Source: Paenibacillus sp. N3.4 (GTDB taxonomy: Bacteria > Bacillota > Bacilli > Paenibacillales > NBRC-103111). From it: 58,297 nucleotides of DNA. The position numbers and the translations under genes were made by a program. Below the pieces are notes generated by a model. That model was not told the origin of the DNA. It saw nothing but the letters and a program-made list of their open reading frames with translations, and ran no database searches. Positions 1 through 9,206 of this stretch are shown here, piece by piece. The stretch lies in NCBI RefSeq assembly GCF_008017805.1, contig NZ_VRTT01000046.1, positions 1 through 58,297 on the forward strand, in the 5' to 3' direction. The stretch's first letter is position 1. Each line of letters begins with the position of its first letter.

Positions 1-207
1 GCGGTTTCAGGCCTTACAGCTGCCCTCTTCTGCTGCTTTTCTCTTTTTCATCACCTGTAAGGCCGTTTTCCGTGCTTACAGAGATGCTCTTCTGCTCGAG
101 CAGCATGTAAGGCGGTTTCAGGCCTTACAGCTGCCCTCTTCTGCTGCTTTTCTCTTTTTCATCACCTGTAAGGCCGTTTTCCGTGCTTGCAGAGATGCTC
201 TTCTGTT
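1..207. repeat. 111-bp tandem repeat, two copies
   Basis: Bases 1-111 recur from 112 to about 207. The copies match almost perfectly over the first 95 bases; one difference is a at 79 against g at 190. They then diverge. Each unit carries a perfect 10-bp inverted repeat, GGCCTTACAG at 10-19 and CTGTAAGGCC at 55-64. A further CTTACA/TGTAAG pair lies at 75-80 and 106-111, and a CTGCTCGAGCAG palindrome near 92-103. No open frame with a ribosome binding site is visible. The array may extend past the left edge. It is most likely a genus-specific intergenic repeat; a regulatory or protein-binding role is possible but not shown. Confidence 0.85.
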
Positions 208-220
208 CACTCATAAGGTA

Positions 221-274
221 AAAAAAATCTGCAACATCCTCTTTGATTCAAACAGAGGATGTGCAGATTTTTTT
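221..274. terminator. Bidirectional terminator after jetC
   Basis: A long stem is formed by AAATCTGC and the following ACATCCTCT against AGAGGATGT and GCAGATTT, with one mismatch. It is flanked by an A-run on one side and a T-run on the other, so it can stop transcripts from both directions. It lies just downstream of the jetC stop and is the natural end of the leftward Wadjet operon. Confidence 0.85.
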
Positions 275-304
275 CACATATAAAAGACTAAAGCCCGCCC
301 TTAC

Positions 305-3300
305 CTAAACAAACAATTCCATCTGCTTAATGTCGCCAAGTCTTTCTAACGAAATGGGGGCATGATCTCGGAAATAAGCTTGATTAATCTCTTTTTCCTT
401 GGTCATCACCAATTTAGAGCCGCTTGACGCCTGTCTAAGCCTGCAGCTAAACACAACAGGGAAATAGTCCTTCAGAAATTTGCCTTCTGCATGCGCGGTG
501 AGCGCAATAATCTGGAAGCCAAGCTGTTCCGCGATAAAGAACACTGGGTTCAGCACATGGTCACTCGATGCTTTACCAAATGGATTATCCAAGATAACCG
601 TGCGATGCCTTTTCATATTCGCTTGAATATGCTGACGCTTCTCGGCTACATAGTTGAGAAGACCTAAGAACAGCGTCATATTCTTGCTCCATTTCTCTCC
701 GCCGGACCAGTTATTCGACTGTTCCCACGAGAACGAGGCTTTCGTCACGTTATTCTCATTTGTCACCTTCCGGCACGATACTTTCATCGGACGTTCTTGT
801 AGGACAATATGCAAAAGCTGCTTGGTATCCAGCCACTTTTCGATTTCCTTACGAACGGTCGACGTATATTCGATTCCATCGTCATCCCGATATTGACCTT
901 TTTCCAACTCCGTTAACATCCATTCCAAATGTTTACGTAAAGTGTCCTTGGCTTCAAGCTCATCCCATTCGGGAATGTGAAACGAGTAAATAAACTTCCA
1001 TTGATCCTCGACCCTAACTCTCGTTTTGTTCGGGATGTCTCTGAGCTCAGAAGCAATCAGCTTCAAATGACTATGAACGTGAACAATGTATTGCTCCAAC
1101 TGTTGGTTATGTGTTCGCATCGTTTCCTCAGCAATATGATTAACACGTTCGAGTCGGCTGTGCATTTTTTGCTGGAACATCGTCATCTCAGAATAGCTAT
1201 CTTTGTTTTCAGCGCCCTGCTCAGCCATTTCTCTGAGCTTTACATCTTTGATCTGCTTCCTGCAAAAGTCGATAAACTGCCCTTTGGCTTTTTTCACTTT
1301 CTTTTCTTCGGCGTCCAACGCTTCCGTATGGGCTAGTACCTTGTCCATTGCTTTGCGCACGATGTTCATCTGGTCATAAAGAAAGGTCGATTTTGCCTCC
1401 TGCGACATCGTGAGAGCCTCAACACCCGGATTCTCAAAACCATGAATGATTTTGTAGGGGTTCAAATAGTGCAAAACCTCTTCAATTTTATTCAGCTGAC
1501 CAACAATTTGCGCGGTTCTCTGCTGCAGTCCATGCTGTTCTTCCTTCAGGCGTTGATCTTCGTTTTGAACCTGATCCTCAACCACCTGCAGCGATTCCAC
1601 AAAGACAGTAGGCATTTGCCCGCCATAAGCCCCTTTGTATTGTTCAATCCATAATTTCACTCTGGATTCCTGCGCAAGGTACTCCTTCTCCACACGTACA
1701 TATTCTGCTTTCACACGTAGAAGCTGGGTTTCCCATTCCTTTTGTTGAACGCGCAGCTCAGCCATCTGTTGTTCTCCTGTTGTCGGAAACTCCAGCTGCT
1801 GATCCAGCTGCAAATCGCCATGCTCCTGTAAAAGCTGCTTCATTTCCTTCTCAAGCGTGCCTAATTTCTCCTTCGCATGCGACACATCCGATTCAAGCTG
1901 CTGACGCCCTTGCGTTATGCGATTCAGCTTCAAATGTAAGTGGCGTCTTTCGTTTTTCAGCCATTCCAGAGTATGAGATGAGGGAATCGCGATCGTATCG
2001 ATCAACTCGGTATACAGCTCTTGACCTTGTAGTCCCGCTTTTTCCAGCTTGACGTAGGAAAGGCGCGTTTTTGCCGTCTCCATCAAATGCTCCAAATGCT
2101 CGATAGATCGCTGACGACTGTTGACCTTAGTTTGCAGCATTTCCGCTTGCTCCAGAAGCTCTTCGTTGGCTTTAGCCAGCTTATCGATTTCTTTCCCCAG
2201 TTCCACATACTTTGCCCTTTTTCGATCCACTGCTGTATCTGAATCCGCTCGTCCTTTTGCTCGTCCATCATTTGCTATGCTGCTCGATGCTCAACTCAGC
2301 TTCCTTAACCGATTTCTTATATTGCTCCTGCTGACTTTCCAGCGAGCGAACCTCATCGCGTTTCTGAGCGACCTGTCTCTCGTATTCTTGAACGACTTCA
2401 AGCGGGTATAATGCAATGAATCGCAGAAACGTCGTTTGCAGATCTAGTGTCATCTGAATATCCTGTTCCTTGGCTAAGCGTTTGGATTGGACCTCCAGCC
2501 CTTTCCGATAAATCGTTTGTTTCCAGTCTTCGAAAAGAGCGCCGTCCACGTTATCCCGCCAGTGCTGAGGCTCAATCCAAGCTTTCTCATTTGCTGCCAT
2601 AGGCATATCCATATTAGCTAGACGAGAAGCTTCTTGCGATGAAATTACTTGAATCGGAAACTGCATATCCTCAGAAACCTGACGTAACTTATTAGCTAAA
2701 AGGCTGACTTCTTCCTCCGTTGTAATTAAAGTAATCGACCATAACGGATGAATCTTCACCAAATGATGTAACCCTTGTCCTTGTAAATAGTGAATGCCGG
2801 ACTCTAATAAGGAGAATTGATTTTTCCACTTTTCTTGCAGCCCTGCCACATAGACATCCGCGAAAAAGGTCATCTGATTCTTATAATCATCGATATATCG
2901 AAAAGCGAGACGCTCTTTGAGCAAATCGTCTTCTCTCTCTTGACGGCGTTTCTCTATATCATCCCGAAATTGTTCTTCAATAGAGCTTTGTTTGTCATAG
3001 ACGAAAGTGAGCCTTCCCCAAGAAGATCGATAAGCCGCCAGTTCGGATAGCAGTGTATGATGTGCTTTTTTGAAAACATCCAAATCCGTTTCCGCATTCG
3101 CACGATCCGTATAGGCCATCTTAAGGCGGTCACTAACCAGATCAAAAGCGCGGCTGTTTGCTTCCTTCTCGGCTGCTAAATCCTTATTTCGTTGCAAAAG
3201 TCGAACGTTGCTATCATCCAACTTTTGATCACGTTGAATCCAATCTCTCAAGCTGCCTTCCATACTTTCCACAGCAGGATTTGCCAGGACTTGTTTACGA

Positions 3301-4733
3301 AGGTTTTCTCTATCTTTCTCCCGAGCATCGATAATCGATTTATGTTCAATCAATTGCGTGTTCAGATTCTCCAATGGTCCGGCTAACTCTTTTAGAACCG
3401 TGTGCTCCAGATCCAGCGTATGCTGATAGGATGTCTCTTCCTGCTTAAGCCTCTCTTCTTCAGTCTGCCAGGCTAGTTCCATGCTTGTGAATAAGCTCTT
3501 AATTTGACCTCCGTTGCCGGACCATAAAGCTTGAAGCTCGTCTTCCTCTTTGGAGCTGCCGAACTGTTCCAGTTCGTGTTTCAAGTAGTTCATTCGCTCT
3601 TCCGCTTGCTGCCATTGCTGTTTGTAAGCAGCCAAACGTAAGGAATAATAGAGCTGCTTCGTTGTTTGGACTTGCACCTCTATTCGTTCTACGTCTTCCT
3701 CCACCAAGTTCAGCTTCGTTTTCAACGTAGATTGCTCTTGCTTTTGCTTAGCAATATTCAAGGCGTCTCGCTTCTGGATCAGTAATAGCAGCTTCTGTTC
3801 ACAAGCTGTCATTTGCTGACGGTGCTCCGCAAGCTTTAGCGACTCTTCTTCCTTTTGCTCATTGGATAAAAACCAATACGCCTTCGCTTCGGCTTGCGAG
3901 GCCGCGTATTCCTGCTGTTTGGCATCTAAATCAGCAAAAACATGAACATAATGATCCAATTCGGACAGAATCTTTTGATTTTCCTCTATCTTCTCTCTTA
4001 ATTCCTTATACTTCTTGAAACTATCTCTGTGAGATTCGAAGATTTCGGCGAACTCTCCCTGCTCATACCCCGACATGGCATCTTCAACGGTTGGAATCAG
4101 TAGACGATCAAAGAGTTGGCTGGTCGTTTTACAATCATCGAAGAAGCTTTCTACGCCACCCTCCGAACCGTTAATCTTGGCAATGCGTTCCCATTCTGTT
4201 GCAATAATATGGTAATCCTTTTCCAACAATTGTTTATATTCTTTTATGCTGGAAGGCATCTTGGCATTCATTCGCTTGGCTGTCATGCTTTGGTAATAAT
4301 CATAAATCTCGCCTTTATCTGCGGAGCGAAGCTTGCCGCCGCTTGGCTTGACGAACGGAATTTGATCAATCGCATCTGCATCCAGAGCAGGATAATCATA
4401 CACATAGCGATAAGAATCCAAGCCTGTTGCTGTAAGAAACAAACTGACACACGTAACCACATAACGGCGAGGCCTTTCATTCAGAATCCACTCAATGGCC
4501 AGATGCGCAGGGCCATTTTCAAGACTGAGGGTATCCTTCATTTTGCGTCCGGCCAGATCGGAATGGGGCAGCACAGCTTGAATCGCTGTCTGGATAAAAA
4601 CCGTTTTTCCGCCGCCATTTTCCAACAAAATAGCTCCGTTATGTCCGTCGAATTGGAACATTTCGTCATTGTATCGCTTGTTTCCATCTTCATAGACAAC
4701 ATTGGTAAACCGTATTTTAGATATCGCCGGCAT
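305..4733 (-). CDS. jetC: JetC, SMC/MukB-like ATPase of a Wadjet system (frame broken twice)
   Basis: This is the SMC-type motor of a Wadjet anti-plasmid complex. In the family it extrudes DNA loops with JetA and JetB and presents DNA to the JetD nuclease. The N-terminal head has a Walker A motif, LLENGGGKT (K43 from the chosen start). Two long coiled-coil halves follow. The C-terminal head carries the ABC signature WSGGEKWSK and Walker B TVILDNPFG. The chosen start ATG at 4733 has GAGGAGGG eight bases upstream and overlaps jetB. The frame breaks at 2271-2273, where a TGA ends the first 822 codons, and again at 2218-2222. One extra A in each A-run restores an uninterrupted coiled coil of about 1,475 residues, a normal length for the family. 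As written, the product is two polypeptides; an ATGA stop-start overlap at 2268-2271 could couple translation of a short middle frame. The identity is firm. Whether the break is real is not. Confidence 0.9.
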
Positions 4734-5478
4734 ATGCTTGGCCCTCCTCATCACTGGAACTAGATTGATATAGAAACTCCAAAATGCCGCGGTTGTACTC
4801 TAGCTCCATAAAATAACGCTGTACGATAACTTTTGCTTTTTCCGTTAATGTAATCTCTTGATTACCGATCTCCATAACTAATTGCTGCGCGATCATAAAT
4901 TTACGCACCGAATCCATGAAGCTTACCCGGCTAATCGTATTGCCGCTCTGCTTGGAGGCTGTTTCCTTAATATCATCCATCCCACTCCATTTATCGATCA
5001 CAGAGATCCAATTATAGGAAAACTCCTTTTCCATCTCCCTTAATTCACCCTCTGAATAGCCTTTCAATACCGCAATCCGCTCATTAACCAGCGCTGTCCA
5101 TTCCTCAATTCCGATAAAACTTCGCGTAGGCTCCATCGTTTGATAACTGTCATAGAAAGACCCTATCAAAACAATCATGCTCACATACATGAGATACAAA
5201 TCCGCATTTACGCTATTCGCACGGAGATAGCCCCTCTTAATCGCCTCATTGCTCATATGAAAAGGGGATAATCGCGTCTCCGGAATCATGTACAGCTGCT
5301 CTCCTGCAATAAGGGTTACACAATCAACCTCCCGAGCAAACTGATCGACCAGCCCGCGCACCTCGTCATCCGCCATATATTGTTGCAGCAGTTCCTTACC
5401 CACCTCTCCCTCCCGAGCGAGCAGCGTATAGATGCGAAATGCTTTCATAACGACCTTATTTTCAATTGCCATTGTCAT
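4717..5478 (-). CDS. jetB: JetB, MukE-like subunit of Wadjet
   Basis: A 253-residue acidic protein with no signal peptide or membrane segment. Position and size are those of the MukE-like winged-helix subunit that binds the kleisin JetA and the SMC JetC heads in Wadjet. The sequence itself shows few diagnostic motifs: it is mainly helical, with an N-terminal stretch containing KAFRIYTLLA that looks like a winged-helix start. The ATG at 5478 lies inside the last codons of jetA, preceded by GGGGAGACAGGA. The end overlaps the start of jetC by 17 bases. These overlaps indicate translational coupling within one operon. The assignment rests largely on operon position. Confidence 0.82.
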   Translation of the reverse strand: MTMAIENKVVMKAFRIYTLLAREGEVGKELLQQYMADDEVRGLVDQFAREVDCVTLIAGEQLYMIPETRLSPFHMSNEAIKRGYLRANSVNADLYLMYVSMIVLIGSFYDSYQTMEPTRSFIGIEEWTALVNERIAVLKGYSEGELREMEKEFSYNWISVIDKWSGMDDIKETASKQSGNTISRVSFMDSVRKFMIAQQLVMEIGNQEITLTEKAKVIVQRYFMELEYNRGILEFLYQSSSSDEEGQAYAGDI

Positions 5479-6988
5479 TCCTGTCTCCCCATGAAATCAA
5501 CATATTCTGAATCGTAAACCTCTCGTTTACGGTAATCGTATCCGCTTGCTCCCTAACGATCAAAGAGCGACTGCCAAGCAAAGCATATAGATCATCCAGC
5601 CATGCACCCTGAACCTCATTGTGCTGACTTTCCCCATCTTGGGCCTGCAGCGGACTTCTTTGATGCAGAAAGATCCAGAAATCGTAAAAGGACCTTTCTC
5701 CCAATAAATGAGCGTAATCGCTCTTCTCTATTTGACGGATGAACACATGCAATTCAGTATCTCCCTGCTCATCCATCATGTGCAGCAACTTCTCCATTAG
5801 CAGCCTGTAGAGCTTTCGCTGAACAGCCTGATACGGGAGGACATCACCTTCAGCCTCAATATCAAGAAACTGATTATCCCGCTCCTGTCCGTCACTGTCC
5901 TCCTGAATATTTTGCTCCGCCCAAACCGTCAGCAGCGACCATTGCTTTGTTTCTTCGATAGGTAGAAAGGGAGCCAGTACCCCCTTCATGCTTGCCACAG
6001 GCAAAGGCGTACTAAAAATGAGCGAACCAATATCCTGATCAAAATTAAATGAATCCAGACCTGTATAATAAAGCGATTCCTGTGCAGCGCTCAGTGCAGA
6101 TGACTTCAGTACCATGCTTTGTTGAAAAAGAATCGAGTGCTCGCCATGCACCATCTCCAGTTCATTGGAAATGCGTAAAATCAGCTCATAAGGCCGCTGG
6201 TCAACCTGTCTAATCGTCTCTGCGTGAACGCGATCTTTGGTCTCCTTCACGAACATCCGCAGCTCATCGAATTCTTCATTTTCCAGTTGGAGGCGCAGAT
6301 AAATATCGTCCAGCAAGCCTTTGTACCGTCCGAACGTTTCCTCGGATACGATGTTTCTTTTCAATTCATGTTCCAACTTTACCATTCGCTCCTGCAGAGC
6401 TTCCACATCTACGCGCATTTCATTAATTTGCCGCAGCGCGCCCTCGAACTCGCCCTTCTCCAATTGCTTACGAAGGACCAGCTGGTGAATAGACAACTGA
6501 AACTCCATATAGAACTCTTTGGTCGCGAAAACAAGCTCAAGTCCGTCATCGTCAAGCGTATAAAACTGTGTATTTATTTTCAGATCGAACGCATGCGCTT
6601 TTAAAATAGAAATATAAATGGACTCCTGTTTCCCGGACTCCCAATTCTGAAAAGTGAACTCCCGTTTCTTTCCCGTAGCGGGTCGAAAAGTCTGAATAAC
6701 CTGTCTAGCCAAATCTTCGAATCCCGCCTCGTCCAGATCAATGAAAATTCCCGATACCTTTGTCAGGAACTCAGCCAGGTCTTTCACCCCTGCTTTGTTA
6801 TTGCGCATTAATTTCTGCTCAAAAAAATAAAGCAAAGTGAGCAGACCCAGTTCCATGAAGTCAATCGGCTTGTTTTGCCGATCCGTTTGCCGTTTTCGTT
6901 GAAGCTCATATAACGGATCGAACAAGGCAATCTTGGCCATACGTTCCCGAAAACCGGAAACGATCTGCCCTATTTCTAAGTAGTCCAT
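5462..6988 (-). CDS. jetA: JetA, MukF-like kleisin of Wadjet
   Basis: About 508 residues, cytoplasmic, highly charged. It has a helical middle (roughly residues 185-290) rich in Glu and Leu heptads, as expected of the MukF-like kleisin that bridges the JetC heads and recruits JetB. A longer frame upstream (from 7066) exists. ATG 6988 is preferred because GGAGG lies eight bases before it, and it makes a 13-base overlap with the jetD stop. The order jetD-jetA-jetB-jetC with overlaps at every junction marks a single transcript. No catalytic motif is expected in this subunit or seen. The founding Bacillus cereus system has the order A-B-C-D, so here the nuclease gene is first. Confidence 0.85.
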   Translation of the reverse strand: MDYLEIGQIVSGFRERMAKIALFDPLYELQRKRQTDRQNKPIDFMELGLLTLLYFFEQKLMRNNKAGVKDLAEFLTKVSGIFIDLDEAGFEDLARQVIQTFRPATGKKREFTFQNWESGKQESIYISILKAHAFDLKINTQFYTLDDDGLELVFATKEFYMEFQLSIHQLVLRKQLEKGEFEGALRQINEMRVDVEALQERMVKLEHELKRNIVSEETFGRYKGLLDDIYLRLQLENEEFDELRMFVKETKDRVHAETIRQVDQRPYELILRISNELEMVHGEHSILFQQSMVLKSSALSAAQESLYYTGLDSFNFDQDIGSLIFSTPLPVASMKGVLAPFLPIEETKQWSLLTVWAEQNIQEDSDGQERDNQFLDIEAEGDVLPYQAVQRKLYRLLMEKLLHMMDEQGDTELHVFIRQIEKSDYAHLLGERSFYDFWIFLHQRSPLQAQDGESQHNEVQGAWLDDLYALLGSRSLIVREQADTITVNERFTIQNMLISWGDRNDNGN

Positions 6989-8022
6989 TCGGTGTTCCTC
7001 CATAAAGCACAAAGCTCTTGTGTATGTAAAATTTCTTGGGGAAAATAGCCCCCTGCCGCTAAACACTGCGTAATCTGAATCTGCTCTTGGGCGGAAAAAT
7101 GGCGCAAAAAGGCTTCGGCCGCTTCGCTATTATCACGTTGATTTTCTTTTCCATACGCGAAGCTTTTAGCTAAACAGGCCCTATAGAAAGGCATTGCCAG
7201 ATGAACGGGACTATCAAACCAGGTCTGTACACGCCCTTGAAGGATGTGCCAGATGCTCATCCCTTCTTTATCGATATCACCGAAGTAATAAAACTCATGC
7301 TTACCCACAGGCAGCGGCAGCTGGATAGGCAGCAGCTCGATACTTTTGGTAATTCGGTAGCCACCGCCAAATATCAACGTCGTGAAAGGCACATCCGGCA
7401 GAGCTTGCAGCAGCGCCTGATACGTGGTCTTATTTTCGACGATGAGATGACGATGAACAGGAAATTGCAGACAGGATGGATGAACAGCCATCATCAATGG
7501 ATCGGCAACGGGAATCACGAGCATCTTCTCCCACAGACCTATACGGTCCAGCAGTTCTTTGCCCTGCCCCTCTGTGATCCATTTCTCATTGCCTACAAGA
7601 GCAAAACTTCTTTCGGGAGCAGGTACAGGAAAACTCGGTAAGCCATGCTTGTTAAGATAAGTATCAATAAGCTGTATATAAGGCCAATCTTGCTGCCATA
7701 TCGAAGAGCTGAGGGAATAATAAATGTCCAGTTGAATCCATCGGTGTGTAAGACTTCTTGCTTGATGAATTTGCTGATGCAGCTCCCCCTTTATTTGACT
7801 CTTATGGACCCTGTACTGATAGGCAAGATAAGGCTCCTTGACCATTCTGCCCTTCTTTTTTACGATTTGCAAAATCCCTTCGTTCTCCAATTCAAGCACT
7901 GCTGCTGAAAAATCCTCATATGTGCAAGACTGTCCGAGAAAAAGATCCTCAAGATCGGAAAGTAAAATTGTACTCTTTTTATAGGCATGCAAAAAGTCGA
8001 TGAGATGTTTTTTTGGGTTCAT
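6976..8022 (-). CDS. jetD: JetD, TOPRIM nuclease of Wadjet
   Basis: 348 residues. The N-terminal half looks like winged-helix DNA-binding domains. The C-terminal half is a TOPRIM domain with the conserved glutamate in VENKTTY (E196) and the DxD motif in YFGDIDKEG (D249, D251). These residues bind the metal in topoisomerase VI A/Spo11-like TOPRIM enzymes. In Wadjet, JetD cleaves circular DNA trapped by the JetABC loop-extruding motor, which removes small plasmids. The catalytic residues are intact. The ATG at 8022 follows ACAGGAG. It is the first gene of the operon, and a TATAAT-like -10 on this strand lies at 8056-8061 with only a weak -35. Confidence 0.9.
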   Translation of the reverse strand: MNPKKHLIDFLHAYKKSTILLSDLEDLFLGQSCTYEDFSAAVLELENEGILQIVKKKGRMVKEPYLAYQYRVHKSQIKGELHQQIHQARSLTHRWIQLDIYYSLSSSIWQQDWPYIQLIDTYLNKHGLPSFPVPAPERSFALVGNEKWITEGQGKELLDRIGLWEKMLVIPVADPLMMAVHPSCLQFPVHRHLIVENKTTYQALLQALPDVPFTTLIFGGGYRITKSIELLPIQLPLPVGKHEFYYFGDIDKEGMSIWHILQGRVQTWFDSPVHLAMPFYRACLAKSFAYGKENQRDNSEAAEAFLRHFSAQEQIQITQCLAAGGYFPQEILHTQELCALWRNTEWTT

Positions 8023-8055
8023 AGTAGGGGCTCCTGTTTATAGTCCATATCCTCT

Positions 8056-8124
8056 ATTATAGCAGAGTTTTGTTCGCTGTTCGTTCGTGTTTCCATTCAC
8101 ACGCTTTGAACCTTGTTATATAAT
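8056..8124. promoter_or_regulatory. Divergent promoter region between jetD and parB-like gene
   Basis: Rightward: TTCACA at 8096-8101, a 17-bp spacer and TATAAT at 8119-8124, followed by GATAGGAG before the ATG at 8160. Leftward: TATAAT (complement of 8056-8061) for jetD, with a poor -35. The two -10 boxes are about 58 bp apart. CGTGT/ACACG arms (8086-8090, 8099-8103) form a small inverted repeat over the rightward -35, a possible operator. The divergent arrangement allows joint control of the two units. Confidence 0.6.
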
Positions 8125-8159
8125 AATCCAAGGACAATCTGAACGATAGGAGAAACGAT

Positions 8160-9125
8160 ATGGATATTCACGAAATTTCGATGCATTTGATCGATGAGGA
8201 TACGGATCAGCCCAGATACCAATTTGACGAAGAAGCCTTGCAGGAATTAATGAAAAGCATTGATGAGATTGGTTTGCTTTCACCGATTAAAGTGAGAACG
8301 ACAACGAATAGCCGTTACAAAATCATTTATGGCAATCGCAGGTATAAAGCGAATAAAATGCTGGGTCGCCCAACGATTGCTTGTATTGTATCTGATGTTA
8401 CGGATGAAATGGAAATCTATTTGGAACAAATTGCGGAGAATTTGACACGAGAGGGCTTTTCGCCGATTGAAGAGGCCGAAGCTTTCCATAAACTGATGAC
8501 GGATGCCAAATTCAGTTCCTCCATCAAATATCTAGCAAGTAAACTAGGCAAATCCGAAGCGTATATCAAAAACAAATGTGATCTGCTAAAGTTCGGCAAT
8601 GCGGTCAAAAAGAAGATCGTAAGCGGCACCGAAATAAGAAAAGATAAATTAACAGAAGACCAACTGCTACCTATTAAGGATTTGCCGATGGAGCACCGCG
8701 ATGCATTAGCCTTAATTATCGCCAGAGACGAGCTCCCTGTAAGTGATGTCAAAAAAATCGCCCGTTTATTTAAAGATAAAGAGATTTCGGAGAATACGAA
8801 AGGAAAATTATTGTACAAATCAGGCCCTGATCTTGTAGAAACCTGGTCTGTCTATCAAAACAACAGAGCTGAAAGAGCCAAGCCAGCTGCAGCTCCGAAA
8901 ACAGCGGTAAAAGCTGAGAAAACCAAAAAGGCAGAAAAATCTTCTCCGCTTCAAATTAAACTTCAGCAATTGCTAACTGCACTGCCTGCGCTTGAACAGT
9001 TGCCTGCTGAAAAGATTGAGATGCAAGAAAGCGTCAAAGAAAGCTTCGCTCTCAATCTGGATGAGCTGATTGGCAGCCTCGAAATGCATCTGGCACAGTG
9101 GAAAAAGATTAAAGAGCAGATATAA
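8160..9125 (+). CDS. ParB/Spo0J-family protein, no ParA partner
   Basis: 321 residues. It has the ParB N-terminal domain with the CTP-binding GxRRxxA motif (GNRRYKA, residues 58-64) and the ENxxR motif (ENLTRE, 93-98). A helix-turn-helix follows at about 120-140 (SKLGKSEAYIKNK), then an Ala/Lys-rich linker (about 238-262) and a C-terminal leucine-rich helix suited to dimerisation. Known ParB proteins bind parS, load as CTP-dependent clamps and organise DNA around the site. No parA lies beside it, and no parS-like TGTTTCACGTGAAACA was seen. The gene diverges from the Wadjet operon and ends at a shared terminator. A link to Wadjet function is only inferred from position; a nucleoid-occlusion or plasmid-derived ParB is equally possible. 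Confidence 0.88.
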   Translation: MDIHEISMHLIDEDTDQPRYQFDEEALQELMKSIDEIGLLSPIKVRTTTNSRYKIIYGNRRYKANKMLGRPTIACIVSDVTDEMEIYLEQIAENLTREGFSPIEEAEAFHKLMTDAKFSSSIKYLASKLGKSEAYIKNKCDLLKFGNAVKKKIVSGTEIRKDKLTEDQLLPIKDLPMEHRDALALIIARDELPVSDVKKIARLFKDKEISENTKGKLLYKSGPDLVETWSVYQNNRAERAKPAAAPKTAVKAEKTKKAEKSSPLQIKLQQLLTALPALEQLPAEKIEMQESVKESFALNLDELIGSLEMHLAQWKKIKEQI

Positions 9126-9126
9126 C

Positions 9127-9180
9127 AAAACACCGTTACCCTCCCGGTCTCATTGGACCAAGAGGAAAACGGTGTTTTCA
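9127..9180. terminator. Bidirectional terminator between convergent genes
   Basis: AAAACACCGTT at about 9128-9138 pairs with AACGGTGTTTT at about 9167-9177, with inner CCTC/GAGG pairing. T-rich sequence follows on the right and an A-run precedes on the left. It separates the rightward parB-like gene from the leftward giant glycosidase gene. Confidence 0.8.
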
Positions 9181-9206
9181 TTTTATTTATTGTACAACAT
9201 TAGCGG

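Noticed and set aside
1..207. CRISPR array
   Set aside because: The repeats are 111 bp, adjacent without unique spacers, and no cas gene is near.
2205..2290. Programmed ribosomal frameshift in jetC
   Set aside because: Two shifts in 55 bases would be needed, neither site is a proper slippery heptamer, and the same kind of break recurs in unrelated genes of the window.
8023..8159. parS site for the ParB-like gene
   Set aside because: No TGTTTCACGTGAAACA-like 16-mer was seen; the CGTGT/ACACG arms are too short.
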